This document shows positions 8,298 through 14,648 of a stretch of 64,000 bases of DNA, piece after piece. A program made the translations under genes and the position numbers. Under the pieces are notes generated by a model. That model was not told the DNA's origin. It ran no database searches and saw nothing but the letters and a program-made list of their open reading frames with translations. The stretch's first letter is position 1, and every line of letters begins with the position of its first letter. The stretch covers positions 124,001-188,000 of the forward strand of contig JBFWVA010000003.1 of NCBI GenBank assembly GCA_050246995.1, given 5' to 3'. The DNA comes from SHVO01 sp050246995 (GTDB lineage: Bacteria; Pseudomonadota; Alphaproteobacteria; Rhodospirillales; Rhodospirillaceae).

Positions 8298-9721
8298 CGT
8301 GCGTCTCCTTGCGCCCCGAGGCGGCGGACATCGGTAAGGCGCCCGGTCACCGCGGCGGCCGCGGCCATTGCGGGCGAAACCAAGTGCGTGCGGCTGTCGC
8401 GGCCCTGGCGGCCTTCGAAGTTGCGGTTGGACGTCGAGGCGCAGCGTTCACCAGGGCCGAGCACGTCCGGGTTCATGGCCAGGCACATCGAGCATCCCGG
8501 CTTTCGCCATTCCGCGCCGGCGGCCTCGAAGATGTCGTGCAAACCCTCGCTCTCGGCTTGGCGGCGGACAGCGTCGGACCCCGGTACCACCAACATGACG
8601 ACGCCCGGCTTGACGGTGCGTCCTTTCATCACTTCAGCGGCGGCGCGTAAATCCTCGATACGTCCGTTCGTGCAAGAGCCTAGAAAAACTTTGTCGATGC
8701 GGATGCCTTCGAGATCCTGACCCGCTTCTAGGCCCATATAAGCGAGTGCGCGTTCGACCTGTATGCGTTTGCCCGTATCGGCGAATTTATCAAGAACGGG
8801 AACGCGTGCGGTGATCGGCGCCACATCCTCCGGACTGGTGCCCCAGGTCACATGCGGAACAACGCTCGCCGCATCGATCACGACTTCCCGCTCGAAATGC
8901 GCCGCTGGGTCCGAAGTGAGGCCGCGCCAGTGGGCGACCGCTTCGGTCCAGCGCGCACCCTGCGGCGCATGCGGACGTCCTTGAACGTAGGCGAAGGTCT
9001 TGTCGTCCGGCGCGATCAAGCCGGCGCGGGCTCCGGCTTCAATCGTCATATTGCAAAGGGTCATCCGGCCTTCCATGGACAGCGCGCGGACGGCTTCACC
9101 CTGATACTCAATGACGTAACCCGTGCCGCCGGCGGTGCCGATGCGTCCGATCACCATGAGTGCAAGATCTTTGGCGGTGACGCCGACGCTCAGCCGGCCA
9201 TCGATGGTGACGCGCATGTTGCGCGACTTCTTCATGCGCAAGGTCTGGGTCGCGAGCACATGTTCGACCTCGGACGTGCCGATCCCAAACGCGAGCGCGC
9301 CGAATGCCCCGTGGGTCGAAGTATGTGAGTCGCCGCAGACGATGGTCTTGCCGGGTTGGGTCAGGCCCTGTTCCGGCCCGATCACATGAACAATCCCATG
9401 ACGTTCGTCGGTCAACGGGAAATACCCGACAGCGAAGTCGCGCGCATTCTCGTCCAGGGCCGCGAGTTGCGCGCGGCTTTCCGGATCGGCCACATGGGCT
9501 TCGCGGTCCTGGGTCGTCGGCACGTTGTGATCGGCCACGGCCCAGGTTAGGTCGGGGCGGCGCACCTTGCGTATCGCTGTCCGCAAGCCTTCAAAGGCTT
9601 GCGGCGAGGTCACTTCGTGCACCAAGTGTAAGTCGATGTAGAGGAGCGCGAGACCGTCCCCGTCGGCGGTGACGGTATGGCTATCCCAAATCTTATCATA
9701 GAGCGTGCGGGCGTAGGTCAT
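8294..9721 (-). CDS. leuC: 3-isopropylmalate dehydratase large subunit
   Basis: Aconitase-family [4Fe-4S] subunit of isopropylmalate isomerase. 475 residues, as expected. Fe-S cluster cysteines are visible in FLGSCTNGR and in PGCSMCLAMNPD; active-site regions include VCGDSHTSTHGAFGALAFG and the ARAG.IAPDDKTFAY segment. It starts one base beyond the leuA stop (TAA 9723-9725, ATG starting at 9721), so leuA and leuC are adjoining members of one operon. The pair with leuD downstream completes the heterodimer. Confidence 0.97.
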   Translation of the reverse strand: MTYARTLYDKIWDSHTVTADGDGLALLYIDLHLVHEVTSPQAFEGLRTAIRKVRRPDLTWAVADHNVPTTQDREAHVADPESRAQLAALDENARDFAVGYFPLTDERHGIVHVIGPEQGLTQPGKTIVCGDSHTSTHGAFGALAFGIGTSEVEHVLATQTLRMKKSRNMRVTIDGRLSVGVTAKDLALMVIGRIGTAGGTGYVIEYQGEAVRALSMEGRMTLCNMTIEAGARAGLIAPDDKTFAYVQGRPHAPQGARWTEAVAHWRGLTSDPAAHFEREVVIDAASVVPHVTWGTSPEDVAPITARVPVLDKFADTGKRIQVERALAYMGLEAGQDLEGIRIDKVFLGSCTNGRIEDLRAAAEVMKGRTVKPGVVMLVVPGSDAVRRQAESEGLHDIFEAAGAEWRKPGCSMCLAMNPDVLGPGERCASTSNRNFEGRQGRDSRTHLVSPAMAAAAAVTGRLTDVRRLGAQGDAR

Positions 9722-9722
9722 G

Positions 9723-11402
9723 TTAGCGGACCTCCGGCGCGGATGCCCGGTAGGCGCGATTCACCGCGCTGGTGACCGCGTGCAGCGAGGCCAGCAGCAC
9801 ATCCTCGTGGATTCCGGCGCCGTAGAAACGTTGGTCATCTGAGGTTTGGATTTGCACATAAGTAGCCGCGTCGCTCGCCGCGCCGCCGCTGCGCGACTTT
9901 TGCTGCAGGTCGACGATATCGAAGTTCAGGTCGACGATATTCTTGATGGCGTTGCAGTAGGCTTCCACCGGACCGGTGCCGAGACCATCGACCGCGTGAA
10001 TGGCGCCGCGCACGGATACCGTTGCGCTCAGCGACACTTTGAACGGGCTGAGATGGCGACAGGTGTACTGCCGGAACAAAAGCACATCGTCGGCGCGTAG
10101 GAACTCGGCTTCGAATAACTGCCAAATATCGCCCGGCTGCAACTCCGCGCCGTTTTCCGAATGGTGCTGCACCGTCTTGGCGAATTCAATCTGCATCGCC
10201 TGCGGCAAGACAAGGCCGTATTCATGTTCGAGCACAAAGGCGACGCCGCCTTTGCCGGACTGGCTGTTGATGCGGATAACCGCTTCATATCGCCGCCCGA
10301 CATCGGCCGGATCGATAGGCAGGTATGGCACCTCCCACAGACCGGAGTTGCTTGCGCTTTGCGCCGCGAGGCCCTTCTTGATCGCGTCTTGATGCGAGCC
10401 CGAGAAAGCCGCGAACACCAGTTCACCGGCATACGGGTGGCGCGGATGGACGGGAATTTTCGTGCAATGTTCCGCCACCTGAACGAAGCGCTTGATGTCC
10501 GAGAAGTCGAGCCCGGGATCGACGCCCTGCGTGAACATATTGAGCGCGAGGGTGACGAGATCGACGTTGCCGGTGCGTTCGCCGTTGCCGAACAGCGTGC
10601 CTTCGACGCGGTCGGCTCCGGCCATCAGCGCGAGTTCGGCTGCCGCGACCGCAGTACCCCGGTCGTTGTGCGGGTGCACGGAGAGAATGACCGCATCCCG
10701 CCCACTGATGCTATCCGCGAACCATTCGATCTGGTCGGCGTAGACGTTGGGGGTCGCCAGTTCCACCGTTGCCGGCAGATTGAAGATGATCTTACGGTCT
10801 CGCGTGGGCCGTACGACATCCATCACCGCTTCGCAGATCTCCTGCGAGAAATCGAGTTCCGTACCGGTGAAGCTCTCGGGCGTATATTCGACGGTGACGT
10901 CCGTGTCGCTATTCGCCGCAAGCGCGGCGATGCGACGCGCCGCATCCACGGCCAACGTGACGATGCCGGCACGATCGGATTTGAAGACAACGCGGCGTTG
11001 CAAGGTCGATGTGGAATTATACAGGTGGATGATGGCGCGCCGGCAGCCTTGCAGACTCTCAAACGTGCGTTCGATGTGCGGCGTACGCGCGGGCGTCAGC
11101 ACTTGGATCGCGACGTCATCGGGGATGAGATTGCTATCGATCAGATGACGGATAAACTCGAATTCGGTCTGCGAGGCCGCTGGAAAGCCCACTTCGATCT
11201 CCTTGAAGCCCGCCGCGACCAAGGCGTCGAACATGACGCGCTTGCGCTCGAGTCCCATGGGATCGGCAAGGGCCTGGTTTCCGTCGCGCAAGTCGACACT
11301 GCACCACGCGGGCGGTTTTGAAATGACGCGGCTGGGCCACTGCCGCGAACTGAGCGCGACCGGTTCAAACGCTTGATACTTCGTCGCGGGATTAGCGCGC
11401 AT
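9723..11402 (-). CDS. leuA: 2-isopropylmalate synthase (long, LeuA type 2 form)
   Basis: Committed step of leucine synthesis: condenses acetyl-CoA with 2-oxoisovalerate. The 559 residues and sequence style match the type 2 isopropylmalate synthases: DLRDGNQAL at about residue 37 (catalytic Arg-Asp, metal Asp), the TFESLQG region, the HPHNDRGT metal motif (two His) with GNGERTGN, and a C-terminal regulatory LeuA dimer domain from about residue 430 (HLSPFKVSLSATV, GTGPVEAYCNAI) that normally mediates leucine feedback inhibition. First gene of leuA-leuC-leuD-leuB-ilvB-ilvN-ilvC, preceded by the attenuator-like leader described at 11448-11792. Confidence 0.97.
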   Translation of the reverse strand: MRANPATKYQAFEPVALSSRQWPSRVISKPPAWCSVDLRDGNQALADPMGLERKRVMFDALVAAGFKEIEVGFPAASQTEFEFIRHLIDSNLIPDDVAIQVLTPARTPHIERTFESLQGCRRAIIHLYNSTSTLQRRVVFKSDRAGIVTLAVDAARRIAALAANSDTDVTVEYTPESFTGTELDFSQEICEAVMDVVRPTRDRKIIFNLPATVELATPNVYADQIEWFADSISGRDAVILSVHPHNDRGTAVAAAELALMAGADRVEGTLFGNGERTGNVDLVTLALNMFTQGVDPGLDFSDIKRFVQVAEHCTKIPVHPRHPYAGELVFAAFSGSHQDAIKKGLAAQSASNSGLWEVPYLPIDPADVGRRYEAVIRINSQSGKGGVAFVLEHEYGLVLPQAMQIEFAKTVQHHSENGAELQPGDIWQLFEAEFLRADDVLLFRQYTCRHLSPFKVSLSATVSVRGAIHAVDGLGTGPVEAYCNAIKNIVDLNFDIVDLQQKSRSGGAASDAATYVQIQTSDDQRFYGAGIHEDVLLASLHAVTSAVNRAYRASAPEVR

Positions 11403-11447
11403 GACTGCTCCTCGGCCGTCCGGCAGAGAGCTGCCCGACGCACCTTT

Positions 11448-11487
11448 AAAAAATGAAAGCCTGAGTTAGGGAATCAGAGTTCGGCTT
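11448..11487 (-). terminator. Candidate attenuator terminator upstream of leuA
   Basis: On the minus strand the arms AAGCC (11483-11487) and GGCTT (11457-11461) close an imperfect hairpin with inner TGA/TCA pairing, followed directly by TTCATTTTTT (11448-11456). It lies 46 bases before the leuA start, where a terminator only makes sense as a conditional one. Its 5' arm (AGCCG, 11482-11486) is complementary to CGGCT (11493-11497), part of the preceding hairpin, so an antiterminator can form instead. Confidence 0.6.
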
Positions 11488-11492
11488 GGATG

Positions 11493-11523
11493 AGCCGCCA
11501 ACGCGCCGTTACGCCTGGCGGCT
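11493..11523 (-). promoter_or_regulatory. Leader hairpin spanning the leader-ORF stop codon (attenuator arms 1:2)
   Basis: An 8-bp perfect stem, AGCCGCCA (11493-11500) with TGGCGGCT (11516-11523) in plus-strand terms. The stop codon of the 49-codon leader ORF (TAA, 11509-11511) lies in its loop. A ribosome paused on the leucine codons just upstream would cover the first arm, freeing the second to pair with the terminator 5' arm. This 1:2 / 2:3 / 3:4 arrangement is the textbook logic of amino-acid operon attenuation. Confidence 0.6.
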
Positions 11524-11658
11524 GAATCTAAGTCGGATGATAAGGAGCGCGGGAATAATCACCGCAAGACGCGCGAGTTCAAGCGCAAGCACGGACGAGG
11601 TCCAGGCGGCATCAGAGATATAAGCGGTAGTTGAGCGGGGGGTCATGACACGGGACAT
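11509..11658 (-). CDS. 49-aa Leu/Ile/Val-rich leader peptide of the leu-ilv cluster (candidate)
   Basis: A short ORF, ATG 11658 (second in-frame ATG 11646) to TAA 11509, begins MSRVMTPRS and ends RLRFSRQA. Residues 23-43 contain 7 Leu, 4 Ile and 2 Val, i.e. 13 of 21 residues are the end products of the downstream pathway. All seven Leu codons are CTT or CTC (five CTT), which one tRNA-Leu(GAG) could read. Position (106 bases before leuA), composition and the hairpins around its stop all point to a regulatory leader whose translation senses charged branched-chain tRNAs. It could alternatively be a single-span membrane peptide. No clear Shine-Dalgarno sequence is visible. Confidence 0.6.
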   Translation of the reverse strand: MSRVMTPRSTTAYISDAAWTSSVLALELARLAVIIPALLIIRLRFSRQA

Positions 11659-11693
11659 CCACGACGTACGACAAAGAAAACAGGGGAACTCTT

Positions 11694-11716
11694 CCCAGCG
11701 CTATTAGAGCGCTGGG
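11694..11716 (-). promoter_or_regulatory. Perfect 9-bp hairpin in the leu leader 5' UTR
   Basis: CCCAGCGCT (11694-11702), loop ATTAG, AGCGCTGGG (11708-11716). On the minus strand it lies between the proposed promoter and the leader ORF and is followed by a loose pyrimidine stretch (TTTTCTTT about 13 bases on). It might pause polymerase until a ribosome loads, protect the 5' end, or be an operator; none can be chosen from sequence. Confidence 0.45.
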
Positions 11717-11763
11717 CCTGTAATGCTAAGTCGAAGTCGTGTGCCGAAATTGGTCATGAGGCG

Positions 11764-11792
11764 TCTGTATCGTGGTGCTTCCGGGTCGTCAA
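11764..11792 (-). promoter_or_regulatory. Candidate sigma-70 promoter for the leu operon
   Basis: Minus-strand TTGACG (11787-11792) and TACAGA (11764-11769) are separated by 17 bases. This predicts transcription starting near 11757 and a leader of roughly 355 bases before leuA that contains the hairpin, the 49-codon ORF and the attenuator. Assignment rests only on the match to -35/-10 consensus and position. Confidence 0.45.
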
Positions 11793-11829
11793 GGACATCT
11801 ATGCAGAAAGAAATAAAGATGCGCTTAAT

Positions 11830-12042
11830 TCATGCGCTCGCCGGCGACGCCCCACTGACGTGCCCTGCTTGGTTCAGACGGCGGCACACCTGTTCAGCAT
11901 GATCGGGCGAGCGGAACAGACGGCGCTCAAGGAGCGCGTAGTTCCGGTCTGACGCAAAGAAGCGGTAGCGGTTCTTATCCTGGATGACCAAACCGGCGGC
12001 AACGCCGCCGAATTCGATCACATAGCGCAAGGGTTGCGGCAT
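11830..12042 (-). CDS. Small hypothetical protein (70 aa)
   Basis: Not assigned to a named family. From the ATG at 12042 (GAGAGA ribosome site upstream) the protein is 70 residues: a beta-rich start (RYVIEFGGVAAGLVI), then a basic/aromatic stretch with YRFFASDRNYALLERRLF and SPDHAEQVCRRL. No signal peptide or membrane segment. Small proteins with a YRFF-A-D core followed by a S-P-AE helix occur in alphaproteobacteria without known function. The frame is open to 12132, but the extra 30 codons run through the GC-rich inverted repeat and look non-coding. Confidence 0.6.
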   Translation of the reverse strand: MPQPLRYVIEFGGVAAGLVIQDKNRYRFFASDRNYALLERRLFRSPDHAEQVCRRLNQAGHVSGASPASA

Positions 12043-12073
12043 GGATTTCGTCTCTCGATGTGCGGAAGGGGGG

Positions 12074-12142
12074 ATGCCACGGGGGAAATCCATAGCGGAG
12101 GGAGGGATCCGCTCAATCGGGGAGGGTCTCACCCCGTGGCAT
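12074..12142. other. Long inverted-repeat element with CCUCC-type loops (candidate structured RNA)
   Basis: Outer arms ATGCCACGGGG (12074-12084) and CCCCGTGGCAT (12132-12142) are perfectly complementary over 11 bp; inside lies a second stem AGCGGA / TCCGCT (about 12094-12113). On the minus strand the single-stranded parts read CCCTCCC and ACCCTCCCC, resembling the exposed anti-Shine-Dalgarno CCUCC loops of several alphaproteobacterial small RNAs; on the plus strand the same loops read GGAGGGAGGG. No U-tailed terminator follows on either strand, so it may be a 5' UTR element of the 70-aa gene rather than a free sRNA. Confidence 0.4.
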
Positions 12143-12328
12143 GCTTGGTGTCGGCCCTTACGGGCAGCATCAATGCTTACATCGATGCGCGCGGTGCGCC
12201 GCGGCGTAAAAGCCGATGGACGAAATGATATGAACCGAAATCATCGCTCTCTCCTTGCGAGACGTATTTTCCATTCCGGCAGCCCGTGTTCGAGAGCTTC
12301 GGCCGCGGCTTCGCGCAAAAAATGGAAA
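12143..12328. other. Intergenic stretch with no gene recognised
   Basis: The space between the 70-aa gene and the autotransporter gene is about 350 bases. Apart from the inverted-repeat element and the autotransporter terminator, I see only short low-quality reading frames and no recognisable RNA gene here. Confidence 0.5.
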
Positions 12329-12368
12329 GGAAAAAAGATCGTTCTCCCGCGGTTCGGCGCGGGAGAAC
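12329..12368 (-). terminator. Rho-independent terminator of the autotransporter gene
   Basis: A 10-bp perfect stem GTTCTCCCGC (12341-12350) / GCGGGAGAAC (12359-12368) is followed on the minus strand by GATCTTTTTTCC. It sits 24 bases past the stop of the autotransporter gene. Confidence 0.85.
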
Positions 12369-12391
12369 GCTTACCTCCAACCGTAGGTGCG

Positions 12392-13588
12392 CTACACGGT
12401 CAAGCGTAAATGCAGTCCCACGGTCGTATCGCGCTGGTTGTCATTCAGCAGCAGCGTATTCACTTCGATGACGCCGTTCAGACGCCCTTGGCCGAGCGCG
12501 AGCCCGCCGCCCACGGTCAGCCGATCCTTCTTCGTGTAGAAATCGGGATCGGTGAACAACCGCGTGTAGGTCACATTCGCATAGGGGCGAAACGCGCCGG
12601 TGAAGAACGTCGCGGTGCCGGCCAGCTTGCCCCACACGTTGTCGCCTTTTGTCTCGGCGTAGCTAAATCCGGCGCTGTCGGTATACGCCTTGTCGCGCCA
12701 GTAGTTGTAGCTCACGCCCGCCGTACCGGTCAGGCCGAAGCGCGGCGCGACCAGCCAGAAGGCGTTTCCATCAAGCGACGCAGACCATTCCATATGATCG
12801 AAGGCGCCATCGACGCGGGTCCCCGCCGATGTACGTGAAAGATGCGATTCACTGTCGGCATACGATCCGGCGCCGGTGATCGAGAACATATCATCGAGCA
12901 CGCGCGTGACGTAGGTGCCCGCGAGCCAGCCGTCCGAGCTGAGATCGCCGCCCAGGCTGGTCAGATCAGCCGTGGTTTCCAGATAGCCGCCGTAGATTCC
13001 GACCAACCAATTCTCGACGCGATGGTCGACGCCGGCCGTGAACACATTGCTATGGCCGTCGCGCTCGAGACCAAGGCGGTCGTCGTTGAAGAAATTTCCC
13101 CCGGCCGAAGCCCAAGCGCCATAGGTTGGCGCGCCGAAGACATTCGACGCATCCGCTTGGCCGCGCGCTTGAAGTTCGGCTTGGACGGCGACCGTGGTGT
13201 CTATCCCGATACGCCGCGCGGCGAGATCGTTCAGGAGTCGCGCATTGGCGCTCGCCTGTCCCGCCGAAGACACGCTGACGTTCGTCGAAACGATGTTGCG
13301 CTCAAGCACCGAGACATTAAGGCCGCCGGTCGCCGCGCCGCCCAGGATTTGCGCGCACACGGGAGAGCCGCCGACCTGGCCGCGCACGGTGTCGTACGTG
13401 CAGGAGAAAGAGCTATTCGCGCCTCCTTGCGTCAAGGTCCCGCTGACTGAGCCGGAAGCGCCAAGGCCTAGCGTGTTTTGATTGAAGGTCGCGGTGGACC
13501 CGTCGGTCAAGGTGACGGATTGCGCGTGAGCGGTCGCCGTGATCAAGCAAAACGCGCCGGCGGCGGCGCTGGCAATGGTGCGTGTCAT
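12392..13588 (-). CDS. Small autotransporter-domain outer-membrane protein
   Basis: 398 residues from the ATG at 13588, whose first 22 residues (MTRTIASAAAGAFCLITATAHA) end in an AHA-type signal peptidase site; the 40 upstream codons in the open frame do not look like protein. A short passenger of about 120 residues with one Cys pair (SCTY...PVCA) is followed by an autotransporter-type beta-barrel from about residue 145 (YGAWASAGGNFFNDDR, then alternating aromatic strands such as WLVGIYGGYLET and RPYANVTYTRLF). It ends LHLRLTV rather than with the usual terminal Phe. The passenger has no protease or adhesin motif I recognise. Its own terminator follows; the gene is divergent from the exported Gly/Ala-rich gene. 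Confidence 0.8.
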   Translation of the reverse strand: MTRTIASAAAGAFCLITATAHAQSVTLTDGSTATFNQNTLGLGASGSVSGTLTQGGANSSFSCTYDTVRGQVGGSPVCAQILGGAATGGLNVSVLERNIVSTNVSVSSAGQASANARLLNDLAARRIGIDTTVAVQAELQARGQADASNVFGAPTYGAWASAGGNFFNDDRLGLERDGHSNVFTAGVDHRVENWLVGIYGGYLETTADLTSLGGDLSSDGWLAGTYVTRVLDDMFSITGAGSYADSESHLSRTSAGTRVDGAFDHMEWSASLDGNAFWLVAPRFGLTGTAGVSYNYWRDKAYTDSAGFSYAETKGDNVWGKLAGTATFFTGAFRPYANVTYTRLFTDPDFYTKKDRLTVGGGLALGQGRLNGVIEVNTLLLNDNQRDTTVGLHLRLTV

Positions 13589-13855
13589 ATCGAAAAAGCC
13601 CCGGGATAGTAGTGGTTGAGTGTGCTCGAAACGCCGCAACCTCAGAAAAAGTTGCGCGCGTCCACACACGCGGGCCGCGCAAGTCGCCCATGCGGGACAA
13701 CCCGCCACAACAGGACCTCACGCGCGCCGCAACTTCGGCGTACTGAGCCCGTTTACTTCAGCACGTTCTGGATGAAGTGCCGCACGCACACGAGTACGCG
13801 CGCACGGCCGGAACCGCGAAGCGATGGGCTTCGCATACCAACAAGGAGAATACAG

Positions 13856-14587
13856 ATGATCAAACGTATCCTGTTAGCCAGCGCGATTGCCGGCCTTACC
13901 GTTGCGCCGGCCATGGCGCAGGTTCTTGGCGGCGCCGTGAACACGGGCGCCGGTGCAGTCGGCGGCATGACCGCCGGTCCTCTTGGCGCCGGTGCAAACG
14001 CTGGAGCCACGGGCGCCCTGCGCGGTGGCGTTACGGCTCCGCAGCCGAATGTCTCTGGTTCGATGAACAGCGGCGCGGCCGCAGCTGGCCGTGTCGGCGG
14101 TAATGTCGGTGCGGCCGGTGCTGCCACGGGCGCGGCGGCCACAACCGGCGCGACCGCCGCGGGCCGTGCGGCCACCAGCGGCGCGGCGCAGACATCGGGT
14201 TCGCTCTCCGGTTCGGCGAGCAGCACCGGCAGCTTGAGCGCTTCGCCAGGCAGCGTCAGCGGTTCGACCTCGAGCAGCGGTAACTTGAATGCGACCACCA
14301 ACGCCGCGACCACCACGACTGATACCGGCGCGGCGGTCGGCGCGGCCGGTACCGCGCGCCGCGCCGCGAACGCCGGCGCCAATGCGGCCGCCTCGACCCG
14401 CACTGAAGCGCGCGGTCAGATCAGCGGCGCGGCTTCCACCGCGGGCAGCGCGCTCAACTCGTCCACGAGCGCTACAGGCAGCGCCGGCTTGAACGGCGGT
14501 GCGAGCGTGAACACAGGGTCGACCTCGGTAGGTGCCGGTACGTCCGGTGCGGCCGCTACGTCCGGTTCGCTCAGGACGCCTGAGTAA
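13856..14587 (+). CDS. Exported Gly/Ala/Ser/Thr-rich low-complexity protein
   Basis: 243 residues from the ATG at 13856 (AAGGAG ribosome site 8 bases upstream). A clear signal peptide (MIKRILLASAIAGLTVAPAMA, cleaved before QV) precedes a sequence made almost wholly of Gly, Ala, Ser, Thr and Asn with irregular motifs such as GAAT, TSG and SGSAS. There are few charged residues after the signal (a handful of Arg), no Cys and no membrane anchor. Such proteins are often surface or matrix components, but no function can be claimed. It is followed by a strong bidirectional terminator and shares the 13589-13855 divergent upstream region with the autotransporter gene. Confidence 0.7.
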   Translation: MIKRILLASAIAGLTVAPAMAQVLGGAVNTGAGAVGGMTAGPLGAGANAGATGALRGGVTAPQPNVSGSMNSGAAAAGRVGGNVGAAGAATGAAATTGATAAGRAATSGAAQTSGSLSGSASSTGSLSASPGSVSGSTSSSGNLNATTNAATTTTDTGAAVGAAGTARRAANAGANAAASTRTEARGQISGAASTAGSALNSSTSATGSAGLNGGASVNTGSTSVGAGTSGAAATSGSLRTPE

Positions 14588-14606
14588 CGAGCCGGCCTCA
14601 AATGGA

Positions 14607-14637
14607 AAACGCCGCCGGTGAAATCCGGCGGCGTTTT
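14607..14637. terminator. Bidirectional rho-independent terminator
   Basis: AAAACGCCGCCGG (14607-14619) pairs perfectly with CCGGCGGCGTTTT (14625-14637), loop TGAAAT. It has T runs on both strands and serves both convergent genes, the low-complexity exported protein on plus and the M1 peptidase on minus. Confidence 0.9.
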
Positions 14638-14648
14638 TCTTTGTGCTG

